From Paraclostridium dentum (lineage in GTDB: Bacteria > Bacillota > Clostridia > Peptostreptococcales > Peptostreptococcaceae): a stretch of DNA of 64,000 nt. This document shows positions 57,178 to 64,000 of this stretch, piece after piece. The first letter of the stretch is position 1, and the number at the start of each line of letters is the position of its first letter. The notes under the pieces were generated by a model. The model ran no database searches. It had not been told where the DNA came from and saw only the letters and a list, made by a program, of their open reading frames with translations. Location: positions 1 through 64,000 of the forward strand of contig NZ_WIPK01000005.1 in assembly GCF_012922555.1 (NCBI RefSeq), read 5' to 3'. A program made the translations under genes and the position numbers.

Positions 57178-57735
57178 CTAAACTAACTCTTCAAATATAA
57201 ATTTTCCTCTGAAAATTTGCTCTTGCGCTTTATTGTTAACAACAACTTTTACATAATGTTTTTTATCTATGTTTTTATAAATCTCAGCTTTCGCTATTAG
57301 CCTATCTTTTTGTTGTATATGTTTTAGCGTTTTTATATTAGCAAATCTCATTATTACCTTAGGCGCATCTAAAATCGCCATAGCTAATGAATTAGCCATT
57401 GAAAATATATATTCATCCTTAAGAGTTCCAGTTTTGGAGTAGATCATGTCTTCGGTAATATCCAACATGGATATGCCTAATTGACCTACAGATAAGTCAA
57501 TTATCTCTCCTGTTATCTCTTTTATACCTAAAGTTTTAACTTTAGATGTTTCAGTTTCAGCTATTTGCTTAACTCTCTCCCTAAGTTCTGGGATATTTAA
57601 TGCAAGTCTATCAAGTCTTATGGTTTGTATACTTACATCAAAGATGCTTGCTAATTCTTCATCTGTATAAAAAGGATCGTCTTTTAGCATTCCAACAAGT
57701 TCTTCTTGTCTTTGTGCTTTGCTCTTCTTTTTCAT
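57178..57735 (-). CDS. fapR: Fatty acid biosynthesis regulator FapR
   Basis: FapR represses lipid genes and is released by malonyl-CoA. The 185-residue protein has an N-terminal DeoR-like helix-turn-helix (DDPFYTDEELASIFDVSIQTIRLDRLALNIPELRER). A C-terminal hot-dog domain binds malonyl-CoA, with YSKTGTLKDEYIFSMANSLAMAI. The start is ATG with GGAGGT. A perfect inverted repeat at 57762-57780 overlaps its predicted start site, so FapR most likely represses its own operon. Confidence 0.96.
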   Translation of the reverse strand: MKKKSKAQRQEELVGMLKDDPFYTDEELASIFDVSIQTIRLDRLALNIPELRERVKQIAETETSKVKTLGIKEITGEIIDLSVGQLGISMLDITEDMIYSKTGTLKDEYIFSMANSLAMAILDAPKVIMRFANIKTLKHIQQKDRLIAKAEIYKNIDKKHYVKVVVNNKAQEQIFRGKFIFEELV

Positions 57736-57761
57736 ATTACCTCCAAGTTTTTATAGTTGGA

Positions 57762-57780
57762 ATTAGTACCAACTACTAAT
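57762..57780. promoter_or_regulatory. FapR operator
   Basis: ATTAGTA-CCAAC-TACTAAT is a perfect 7+5+7 inverted repeat and fits the known FapR box with the TTAGTACC core. It starts 3 bases after the -10 at 57784 and ends about 27 bases before the fapR start, so bound FapR would cover the transcription start. Confidence 0.9.
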
Positions 57781-57783
57781 AGT

Positions 57784-57812
57784 AGTATATAATATTAATT
57801 ATAAATAATCAA
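57784..57812 (-). promoter_or_regulatory. Sigma-A promoter of the fapR-fab operon
   Basis: On the minus strand TTGATT and TATACT are separated by 17 bases (4 of 6 and 5 of 6 matches). The FapR box lies just downstream. This is the likely promoter for fapR to fabF. Confidence 0.85.
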
Positions 57813-57883
57813 CTACTTATTTATTTTTTATTTATAATTTTTGCGTACACTTAAATATTATCACAATTTTTTTCATATTTAAG

Positions 57884-57920
57884 CAAAAAAAAACATGTAG
57901 AGTATTCTACATGTTTTTTA
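57884..57920 (-). terminator. Terminator after rpmF
   Basis: AAACATGTAGA pairs with TCTACATGTTT around a 4-base loop, flanked by A and T runs on both sides. It lies about 7 bases past the rpmF stop and before the fapR promoter, so rpmF and the fab operon are separate transcripts. Confidence 0.93.
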
Positions 57921-57926
57921 GAAGTA

Positions 57927-58103
57927 TTACTTAGAAACAACTTCTTTACCTTTATAATATCCACAATCTGGACATACTCTATGTGGTAACTTTGGCTCAT
58001 GACATTGTGGGCAACTTACGAATCCAGTTGCTACCATCTTTGAGTTAGCTGCTCTTCTCATTTTTGTATTTGATTTAGATGTTTTACGCTTTGGTACTGC
58101 CAT
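57927..58103 (-). CDS. rpmF: 50S ribosomal protein L32
   Basis: This 58-residue protein is a standard L32. It begins [18 protein letters not shown] and has two zinc-binding Cys pairs, CPQC and CPDC, in the second half. It is followed by a terminator and preceded by the DUF177 gene 13 bases away, the normal pairing in bacteria. The start is ATG with GGAGGTGG. Four zinc ligands are kept, so this is the zinc-binding form. Confidence 0.97.
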   Translation of the reverse strand: MAVPKRKTSKSNTKMRRAANSKMVATGFVSCPQCHEPKLPHRVCPDCGYYKGKEVVSK

Positions 58104-58116
58104 TTACGCCACCTCC

Positions 58117-58644
58117 TTAGTCATTTTTAAACATTTCTTTTAATTTAGCAAAACGGGGATCTATTATCTCCTCGTCGTTCGCAGTTTCATCACAAGAACA
58201 AACTTTTTTATTTAAGTTTGTCCCACAAGTAGGGCATAGGCCTTTACAATCTTCATCACAAAGAACTCTTTGAGGCAGATTAAAATCTAATGTTTGTTCT
58301 ATTAAATCTATGAAATCAACTTCATCGTTTTTATAAGTATAAACATCAAACTCTTCTACTTCATTTTCATCCACTTCTTGTTTAACTAAAAATCCTTGAA
58401 TAGGATAACTTAATTTTACTTCTACTTCACTTAAACATCTAGCGCAATTATCAACTATATTAAATTCAACATTGCAATCTAAAAATAAACCCTTATTAGT
58501 TTTACTTATTGTTCCGTTTAAATTAAGTGGAGAAGTTAATTTATAAGTATTATCACAATAATTAATACTATCAATTTTTTCGCAAAAATTCAAGTGTAAA
58601 TTATCAGTTTCTTTTCTTATAATCTTATCTAAACTAATCTTCAT
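58117..58644 (-). CDS. DUF177 (YceD) family protein, rRNA-linked
   Basis: The 175-residue protein has the DUF177 layout. A beta-rich N-terminal part contains VDNCARCLSEVEVKL. Its C-terminal CDEDCKGLCPTCGTNLNKKVCSC has several Cys residues that likely bind zinc. YceD-type proteins are linked to 23S rRNA accumulation in some bacteria. The ATG at 58644 has GAGGTG 6 bases before it; the GTG at 58653 overlaps that site and is less likely. It is the first gene of a short operon with rpmF and has a strong promoter upstream. Confidence 0.92.
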   Translation of the reverse strand: MKISLDKIIRKETDNLHLNFCEKIDSINYCDNTYKLTSPLNLNGTISKTNKGLFLDCNVEFNIVDNCARCLSEVEVKLSYPIQGFLVKQEVDENEVEEFDVYTYKNDEVDFIDLIEQTLDFNLPQRVLCDEDCKGLCPTCGTNLNKKVCSCDETANDEEIIDPRFAKLKEMFKND

Positions 58645-58673
58645 TAAGTTCACCTCAATTTATTGCCAAATTT

Positions 58674-58702
58674 ATTATACAAATATAAGCTTTGTTTGTC
58701 AA
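58674..58702 (-). promoter_or_regulatory. Perfect consensus sigma-A promoter for DUF177-rpmF
   Basis: On the minus strand TTGACA and TATAAT are 17 bases apart, a perfect match at both hexamers. The -10 lies 29 bases before the DUF177 start. Strong expression fits the ribosomal protein gene in the operon. A short hairpin overlaps the -35 side. Confidence 0.95.
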
Positions 58703-58737
58703 GTATTTTTACTTGATAGTTAATTTATTTCTTGGCA

Positions 58738-58769
58738 AAAATTAAGGTAGGTTTTAACCTACCTTAATT
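58738..58769 (-). terminator. Terminator after ackA
   Basis: AATTAAGGTAGGTT pairs with AACCTACCTTAATT across two T. On the minus strand it ends AATTTTTG. It lies 19 bases past the ackA stop and before the DUF177 promoter. Confidence 0.9.
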
Positions 58770-58788
58770 ATATTATATCCAATTGCAA

Positions 58789-59985
58789 TTATTTTACTAA
58801 TGCAACAGTATCTCTTGCTATCATTAACTCTTCGTTAGTTGGAACTAATAATATCTTAACTTTTGAATCTGCAGTAGATATTACTGTTTCTTTTCCTCTA
58901 ACTTTGTTAGCTTCTTTATCTAAGTTCATTCCTAAGAATTCCATGTTAGAAGCTATAGATTCTCTTATCTCTATACCATTTTCACCAACACCAGCAGTAA
59001 ATACTACAGCATCTACACCGTTCATCTCTGCAACGTAAGCTCCTATGTATTTTTGAACTCTTTGAACATAAGCATCTAATGCAACTTGAGCTTTTTCATC
59101 TCCCTTTGCAGCAGCTCCTTCTATATCTCTGAAGTCACTTGATATACCAGTCATTCCGTATACCCCAGATTGTTTGTTCATTAAGTCAGATAATCCTTTA
59201 GCGTCTAATCCTTCTTTTTCCATTAAGAATGGTAATATAGCAGCATCTATATCTCCACATCTAGTTCCCATTATTAATCCTTCTAATGGAGTGAATCCCA
59301 TTGAAGTATCTACACATTTACCACCATCAACAGCAGCTACAGAAGCTCCGTTTCCTAAGTGACAAGTTATTATTTTTAAGTCTTCTACGTTCTTTCCTAA
59401 CATTTCTGCAGCTCTTTGAGATACATACTTGTGAGAAGTTCCGTGGAATCCGTATCTTCTTACTCCATACTTAGTGTATAATTCATGAGGTAATCCATAT
59501 AAGTATGACTTCTTAGGCATAGTTTGATGGAATGCAGTATCGAATACTCCAACCATTGGTACTCCTGGAAGTATAGCTTCACAAGCTTCTATTCCCATTA
59601 TGTTAGCTGGATTATGAAGTGGTGCTAATTCAACACACTCTTCTAATGCTTTCATAACTTCATCATTTATCTTAACTGAACTAGCAAATTTCTCTCCACC
59701 GTGTACAACTCTGTGTCCTACAGCTTCAACTTCGCTTATATCCTTAACTCCACCGAATTTAGGATCAACTACACCTTCTAATACTAATTTTATAGCATCT
59801 TGGTGATTTTTCATTGGTTGCTCTACTACAAGCTTACCTTCTACTCCATCTTTTTCTTGCTTTAATATAGAACCTTCGATTCCTATTCTCTCAACTAATC
59901 CTATACATAAAACTTCTTCATTTGACATATCTATTAATTGATATTTTAATGAAGAACTACCACAGTTTAATACTAATACTTTCAT
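58789..59985 (-). CDS. ackA: Acetate kinase
   Basis: AckA makes ATP and acetate from acetyl phosphate and ADP. The 398-residue protein begins [17 protein letters not shown] and has the [11 protein letters not shown] motif. [11 protein letters not shown] and [19 protein letters not shown] follow, then [11 protein letters not shown] and [21 protein letters not shown]. No pta gene is next to it. The start is ATG with GGAGG. A 312-base gap separates it from the divergent tmcAL. Confidence 0.98.
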   Translation of the reverse strand: MKVLVLNCGSSSLKYQLIDMSNEEVLCIGLVERIGIEGSILKQEKDGVEGKLVVEQPMKNHQDAIKLVLEGVVDPKFGGVKDISEVEAVGHRVVHGGEKFASSVKINDEVMKALEECVELAPLHNPANIMGIEACEAILPGVPMVGVFDTAFHQTMPKKSYLYGLPHELYTKYGVRRYGFHGTSHKYVSQRAAEMLGKNVEDLKIITCHLGNGASVAAVDGGKCVDTSMGFTPLEGLIMGTRCGDIDAAILPFLMEKEGLDAKGLSDLMNKQSGVYGMTGISSDFRDIEGAAAKGDEKAQVALDAYVQRVQKYIGAYVAEMNGVDAVVFTAGVGENGIEIRESIASNMEFLGMNLDKEANKVRGKETVISTADSKVKILLVPTNEELMIARDTVALVK

Positions 59986-60297
59986 TAGTATACCTCCTTA
60001 AATCTTTAACAATAATATGTAATTATTTTTAATTAACAATTTTAAAAATCGATATCATTACTTGTATACATTAAACAAATTTATCACTATTTACTATACC
60101 ATTTTTTTTCATAAAAGTACATAGTTTATGATATTTTTTAAGTTATTTATATTTAACTCAAGAATTATTGTTCTCAATTTTGTTTAATATTATAATAGGA
60201 TATAACTTATTTTTATAAAAAGCAAACAATAAATAATTCTATATATAAACAATAAATCCTTTGTTTTTGTATATATTTAATATAAAAGGAGGTTTTT
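59986..60297. other. 312-base gap between ackA and tmcAL
   Basis: This divergent region is very AT-rich and contains no open frame worth calling. On the minus strand TGGTATAGT at 60093-60101 is a fair extended -10 for ackA. The tmcAL side has AGGAGG just before its ATG but no clear -35/-10 pair. No riboswitch or repeat was recognised. Confidence 0.6.
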
Positions 60298-61566
60298 ATG
60301 AACATTTTAGGTCTTATAGTCGAGTATAATCCATTTCATAATGGTCACTTATATCATTTAAAACAATCTTTAGAAAAAACAAATGCTACTCATAGTATAG
60401 CTGTGATGAGCGGTAATTTTTTACAAAGAGGAGAACCTGCTCTATTTGATAAATATAAAAGAGCTGAAATTGCAGTTTCAAACGGAGTAGATTTAGTCGT
60501 AGAGCTTCCTACTCTTTTCGCGTGCCAAAGTGCAGAATTCTTTGCTCATGGTGCTATAACTCTACTAAACTCATTAAATTGTATAGATTCTATATGTTTT
60601 GGTAGCGAAGAAGGTAATATAGATTTACTAACTGAGATATCAAAAGTATTAGTTTCTGAACCTGAGGATTTTAAATTACTTTTAAAGAAAAACCTAGATG
60701 AAGGAATTTTATTTGCTACAGCTAGAAGCAAAGCTTTGTGTGATTATTTGATTACAAATAATGTTATAAATAATATAGATAAACAAAATTTAAATACAAT
60801 ATTAAATTCTTCTAATAATATCCTAGGAATGGAATACATAAAAAGTTTATTGAGACATGAAAGCAACATAAAGCCTTTTACAATAACTAGAGTACAAGCA
60901 TCTTATAATTCTGAAGATATTAGTAGTGAAATTTGTTCTGCTACTGCAATTAGAAAATCACTTAAAGATTCAAAAAACATAAATGAAATATGCTCAGTTG
61001 TTCCCGAAAAAACTTTCAATCTAATATCTGATTCTATGAATACAGGATTTAATCCTATGTTTGATGAAGTTTATTTTGATACTATAAGAGAATTAGTTAT
61101 ACGAGATTTCGATATATTAAGCAGCTATTTCGATGTTAATGAAGGTATAGAAAATAAAATATATAAATCAATTTTCACATGTAATAACTTATACGAACTT
61201 CAACAAAGCGTTAAATCAAAAAGATACACATTAACTAAAATAAAAAGAATATTGAATAATATATTACTTGGAATATCAAAGAAAGATATGGCGTTAGTAA
61301 AAGATATAAACGAAATGCCTTATGTTAGGATTTTAGCCTTTAACGATAAAGGTAGAGAGATAATAAAACAAATAAAATTAAACTCTGATATAAAAATTAT
61401 AAATAAATTTTCAGATATAAATTTTGCTGAAAATGAAACTTTCAAAACACTAATAAAATATGATATAAAAGCTACAAATATGTATAATATCCCTTATTAT
61501 AAAAATAATAAATCTTTACTTAAAGGCCCTATGGATTATTATATATCACCTAAATACATAAAGTAA
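60298..61566 (+). CDS. tmcAL: tRNA(Met) cytidine acetate ligase TmcAL
   Basis: TmcAL (YlbM) makes N4-acetylcytidine at C34 of elongator tRNA-Met from acetate and ATP. The 422-residue protein begins [21 protein letters not shown], the nucleotidyl-transferase start with HxGH. Further family motifs are [33 protein letters not shown] and SATAIRKSL. It uses acetate, and ackA, which makes acetate, is next door. The start is ATG with AGGAGG. It is one of two plus-strand genes in the window. Confidence 0.95.
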   Translation: MNILGLIVEYNPFHNGHLYHLKQSLEKTNATHSIAVMSGNFLQRGEPALFDKYKRAEIAVSNGVDLVVELPTLFACQSAEFFAHGAITLLNSLNCIDSICFGSEEGNIDLLTEISKVLVSEPEDFKLLLKKNLDEGILFATARSKALCDYLITNNVINNIDKQNLNTILNSSNNILGMEYIKSLLRHESNIKPFTITRVQASYNSEDISSEICSATAIRKSLKDSKNINEICSVVPEKTFNLISDSMNTGFNPMFDEVYFDTIRELVIRDFDILSSYFDVNEGIENKIYKSIFTCNNLYELQQSVKSKRYTLTKIKRILNNILLGISKKDMALVKDINEMPYVRILAFNDKGREIIKQIKLNSDIKIINKFSDINFAENETFKTLIKYDIKATNMYNIPYYKNNKSLLKGPMDYYISPKYIK

Positions 61567-61605
61567 CTGATAAAAACCTGCCTTTCTTAGGTAGGTTTTT
61601 ATCAG
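61567..61605 (+). terminator. Terminator after tmcAL
   Basis: CTGATAAAAACCTGCCT pairs with AGGTAGGTTTTTATCAG with one mismatch and a 5-base loop, one base after the stop. The T-run is inside the 3' arm, so the hairpin may work from either strand. Confidence 0.85.
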
Positions 61606-61733
61606 TTTCAAAGTTAATTTTTTACTATATGAAATGCTCCAAACGTTTGACTCCTCAAAGCCAATGAATTTTATCATAGTTCATAATTACTTTTAATATA
61701 CTTATTAAAGAGTATAGCAAAGTAGGTGATATT

Positions 61734-62924
61734 TTGAAGAAAATAAAATTTTTAAAGTTTTTAACTCCATCTTTAATCGTTATGCTACTTATAATAGGTA
61801 TAATTTTATTTCCTAAGGATTCTATTTTGGCAGCTAAAAATGGATTTTCAATATGGGTAGATACCTTGATACCATCCTTATTACCATTTATAATAGCTGC
61901 TAATTTAATAGTTAGACTTAAATTTGTAGATGTTTTGGGATTAATAATCAATCCAGTTACAAAAAAACTTTTTAATGTGTCTGGTAAAAGTTCTTTAGTT
62001 TTCGCTATATCTACAGTATCAGGATATCCAGTTGGAGCAAAGCTTGCTTCTGAACTTAGACAAAACAACGAAATTTCTAAATTTGAAGCTCAAAGGCTAG
62101 TTTCTTTTTGTTCTACATCTGGTCCACTTTTTATAGTCGGTGCAGTTTCCATTGGAATGTTTAATAACCCTTCATTAGGCTATTTAATGTTACTTTGTCA
62201 TTACTTAGGATCTTTAACTGTTGGAATATTATTTAAAAATTATGGCAAAGAAAGTGTAAGTAATGATAACTTCAATTTTAAATTTGAAGTAAAAAAAATT
62301 ATGGAATTTAGAAAAAAAGAAAATAAAGGATTTTTTGTTTTATTTGGAGATGCTGTTTTTAGTGGGGTAAATACAATACTTATGGTTGGCGGATTCGTCA
62401 TAGTATTTTCAGTTGTATTTAAAGTTTTATCTATATTTAAGTTTATAAATTTGATTTCTTACATAATTTACATTCCATTATCTATATTTGGATTTTCTCT
62501 TGATTTATGTTCTTCTTTTATAAGTGGTTTATTTGAAATAACAATTGGATGTAATCAAATATCTAGCGTATCTAATATACCTGAAATAATACGAGCTTCA
62601 TTATGTAGCTTTATAATAGCATTTAGTGGTCTTTCTATATTAGCTCAATGTTGTAGTTTTTTAGCTCAAACAGATATAAATACAGGTACATATATAATTT
62701 CTAAATTTTTACACGGAGTATTCGCAGCCGTTTTCACTTTTGCATTTTATCCATTAATAAATTCTAGTAATTTATTTATAAAACGATCTACTACATCTAA
62801 TGTGTTTTATAATAGCTCAATTTGGAGCTTATACATAAATAACTATCATATAATTTTACCTTTACTAGTAATAATTTATTTTATTTCTTCTTTTATGATT
62901 TTTAAAAAAATAAAAAATAGCTGA
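61734..62924 (+). CDS. ylbJ: Sporulation integral membrane protein YlbJ
   Basis: YlbJ is needed for proper spore formation in B. subtilis, where it is expressed in the mother cell. The 396-residue protein has about nine membrane helices and the nucleoside-recognition-type pattern ISTVSGYPVGAKLASELRQ and FCSTSGPLFIVGAVSIGMF. The start is TTG at 61734 with AGGTGAT upstream. coaD, ylbJ and tmcAL keep the B. subtilis ylbI-ylbJ-ylbM order, though ylbJ and tmcAL are on the other strand from coaD. It ends in a terminator shared with the gene on the other strand. Confidence 0.92.
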   Translation: MKKIKFLKFLTPSLIVMLLIIGIILFPKDSILAAKNGFSIWVDTLIPSLLPFIIAANLIVRLKFVDVLGLIINPVTKKLFNVSGKSSLVFAISTVSGYPVGAKLASELRQNNEISKFEAQRLVSFCSTSGPLFIVGAVSIGMFNNPSLGYLMLLCHYLGSLTVGILFKNYGKESVSNDNFNFKFEVKKIMEFRKKENKGFFVLFGDAVFSGVNTILMVGGFVIVFSVVFKVLSIFKFINLISYIIYIPLSIFGFSLDLCSSFISGLFEITIGCNQISSVSNIPEIIRASLCSFIIAFSGLSILAQCCSFLAQTDINTGTYIISKFLHGVFAAVFTFAFYPLINSSNLFIKRSTTSNVFYNSSIWSLYINNYHIILPLLVIIYFISSFMIFKKIKNS

Positions 62925-62954
62925 CTCAATCGCATTTTGAGTCAGCTATTTTTT
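62912..62954. terminator. Bidirectional terminator between convergent genes
   Basis: AAAAAATAGCTGACTCAA pairs with its exact inverse TTGAGTCAGCTATTTTTT around a 7-base loop. Stop codons of both convergent genes lie in or at the edge of the hairpin. A and T runs on both sides suit termination in both directions. Confidence 0.95.
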
Positions 62955-63471
62955 ATTCACTTAGTTCACTTCTATTTGTTGATATTTCATCCATTATACT
63001 TTGAAGATTGTATTGTAATCCCTCTAAAACATCATCTGCATATCTTATAGACCCTATTTTAATCTCTTTTGCTGTATATTCTGCTTTTTCCACTATAGAT
63101 TTAGCTTTTTCTTCGGCTTCAACTACTAAACCATCTGAATCTATGTATGATTTTATTATTTCTTCGGAATTTTTTTTCATATCTTCACTTTCTTTATTTG
63201 CTTTTTCAATTATTTGGATAGCTTCTTTTTTTGCTTGTTCTATCAAAATTTCTGCATCTTGATTCGCATTATTAAGTATTTTTTGTCTTTCTTTGTTTAT
63301 CCATACAGCTTGTTTAACTTCTTCTGGAAGTATAACTTTTATGTCTGATATAATACTTAAAACTTCTTCTTTGTCTATTCCTGATTTATGCGAAAAGGGA
63401 ATTGAACTTGCATTATTTATAACACTTTCTAACTCCTCTAATAGTTCCATTATTTCTAAATCTATATTCAT
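62953..63471 (-). CDS. Coiled-coil protein, DivIVA/ATP-synthase-B-like, function unknown
   Basis: The 172-residue protein is a long helix, strongly charged from residue 60 to the end, with ILNNANQDAEILIEQAKKEA and EEKAKSIVEKAEYTAKEI. The repeated A-E-x-I-x-x-x-A pattern is typical of DivIVA-like or ATP synthase B/E-type coiled coils. No membrane helix or enzyme motif is visible. It lies directly after coaD with 1 base between and probably shares its transcript. Clostridia often have such a gene here, sometimes called an ATPase. No function can be assigned. Confidence 0.75.
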   Translation of the reverse strand: MNIDLEIMELLEELESVINNASSIPFSHKSGIDKEEVLSIISDIKVILPEEVKQAVWINKERQKILNNANQDAEILIEQAKKEAIQIIEKANKESEDMKKNSEEIIKSYIDSDGLVVEAEEKAKSIVEKAEYTAKEIKIGSIRYADDVLEGLQYNLQSIMDEISTNRSELSE

Positions 63472-63472
63472 G

Positions 63473-63970
63473 TTATTTCCCCCTATTAGTTTTTCTTTTT
63501 AATTCTTCTAAAATCACCTTAGGCACTAAATTCTCTATATTTGCATCAAAATTTAACACTTCTTTTATAAGAGATGAACTTATGTATGAATACTTAGTAG
63601 TCGTAGGTAATATTACAGTCTCTATATTTGGATTTAATTCTTTATTCATATGAGCCATTTGAAGTTCATACTCTACATCCGCTCCATTTCTTATACCTCT
63701 TACTAGAGTCTGGATACCATTTTTTTCACAATAGTTGACTAAAAGCCCATCAAAACTAACTATTTTTATATTAGAAATATGGTTTGTGCATTCTTTTATT
63801 AACTTAACTCTTTCTTCAAATGTAAATAGTCCCTTTTTATTCGGATTATAAAGTACCCCTATTTGTAGTTCATCGAATAATTTAGAAGCTCTTTCTATTA
63901 TGTCTAAGTGCCCATTTGTTATAGGGTCAAAGCTTCCTGCAAATATAGCTTTTCTAACTGTATTTTCCAT
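63473..63970 (-). CDS. coaD: Phosphopantetheine adenylyltransferase
   Basis: CoaD adds AMP to 4'-phosphopantetheine in coenzyme A synthesis, releasing pyrophosphate. The 165-residue protein has the nucleotidyltransferase start AIFAGSFDPITNGHLDII with TxGH. VRGIRNGADVEYELQMAHMN and TKYSYISSSLIKEV, the second ATP-binding motif, are both present. The start is ATG with GGAGG. The gene before it lies beyond the window. Confidence 0.98.
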   Translation of the reverse strand: MENTVRKAIFAGSFDPITNGHLDIIERASKLFDELQIGVLYNPNKKGLFTFEERVKLIKECTNHISNIKIVSFDGLLVNYCEKNGIQTLVRGIRNGADVEYELQMAHMNKELNPNIETVILPTTTKYSYISSSLIKEVLNFDANIENLVPKVILEELKRKTNRGK

Positions 63971-64000
63971 TCTTAATCCTCCATACTATAAAATGTAAGC

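Noticed and set aside
59986-60297. Riboswitch or small RNA in the ackA-tmcAL gap
   Set aside because: The stretch is almost pure A/T with no paired, GC-containing stems or known motif.
61638-61660. CAAACGTTTG palindrome upstream of ylbJ as an operator
   Set aside because: It is a 10-base palindrome with no known regulator match and no second copy seen nearby.

Overview
The window is AT-rich chromosomal DNA from an endospore-forming, low-GC Firmicute. The most likely group is Peptostreptococcaceae (Clostridioides/Paraclostridium/Romboutsia type). The evidence is a full sporulation set (spo0A, spoIVB, spoIIM, sigK, spoIIIAA-AH, ylbJ), a sigma-K with no N-terminal pro-sequence, and a FapR-controlled fatty-acid operon that uses FabK. 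There is also an acidic protein of the CD1247 type beside efp. No phage, transposon, CRISPR array, rRNA or tRNA was seen. Almost every gene lies on the minus strand, so transcription runs from high to low coordinates; only tmcAL and ylbJ are on the plus strand.

Layout. 1-5718: ftsY (5' end only), smc, an Elp3-like radical SAM gene and rnc. 5944-11793: the CD1247-type gene, efp, an M24 peptidase, aroQ, aroK, four minor prepilins and aroE. 11932-16618: two large PAS sensor histidine kinases. 16743-22645: sigK, a class B PBP, udk, a U32 gene, trmR and mltG. 22784-27692: pdp, punA, deoB, a divergent XerD-like protein and spoIIM. 27758-32914: a Nudix hydrolase, a DUF3866 gene, two glycosyltransferases, SteB and SteA. 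33005-38014: CCA-type nucleotidyltransferase, spo0A, spoIVB and recN. 38033-44978: tlyA, dxs, a PAP2-like gene, ispA, xseB, xseA, a TsaD-like gene and nusB. 45212-50858: an Asp23-family gene and the spoIIIA operon. 50964-57735: fabF, acpP, fabG, fabD, fabK, fabH, plsX and fapR. 57927-63970: rpmF, DUF177, ackA, tmcAL, ylbJ, a coiled-coil gene and coaD.

How the parts work together. FapR, PlsX and the Fab enzymes form one feedback-controlled lipid operon, with a visible FapR operator over the predicted start site. Spo0A has a sigma-H-like promoter that overlaps a perfect 0A box. SpoIIM, SpoIVB, SpoIIIA, YlbJ and SigK belong to later stages of sporulation. mltG, trmR, the U32 gene and udk repeat the Bacillus subtilis yrrL-yrrM-yrrN/O-udk order, combining wall synthesis and tRNA wobble-uridine modification.

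Main unusual points. (1) The two adjacent kinases are damaged in complementary ways: one keeps the phospho-accepting His but has lost the ATP-binding motifs, and the other keeps ATP binding but has Lys in place of the His. They could work only as a trans-phosphorylating pair. (2) One prepilin gene has an apparent TG dinucleotide duplication that cuts off a perfect leader peptide. (3) The XerD positional homologue has lost most of its catalytic residues. (4) The leaders of sigK, pbp and spoIIM each contain a hairpin that covers the ribosome-binding site. (5) A SteA/SteB cytokinesis pair is fused into an operon with lipid-linked-sugar-type glycosyltransferases. (6) Two intergenic regions share an element ending in inverted GCGTAAAAAA-type repeats, and one is joined to a GC-rich leader block.
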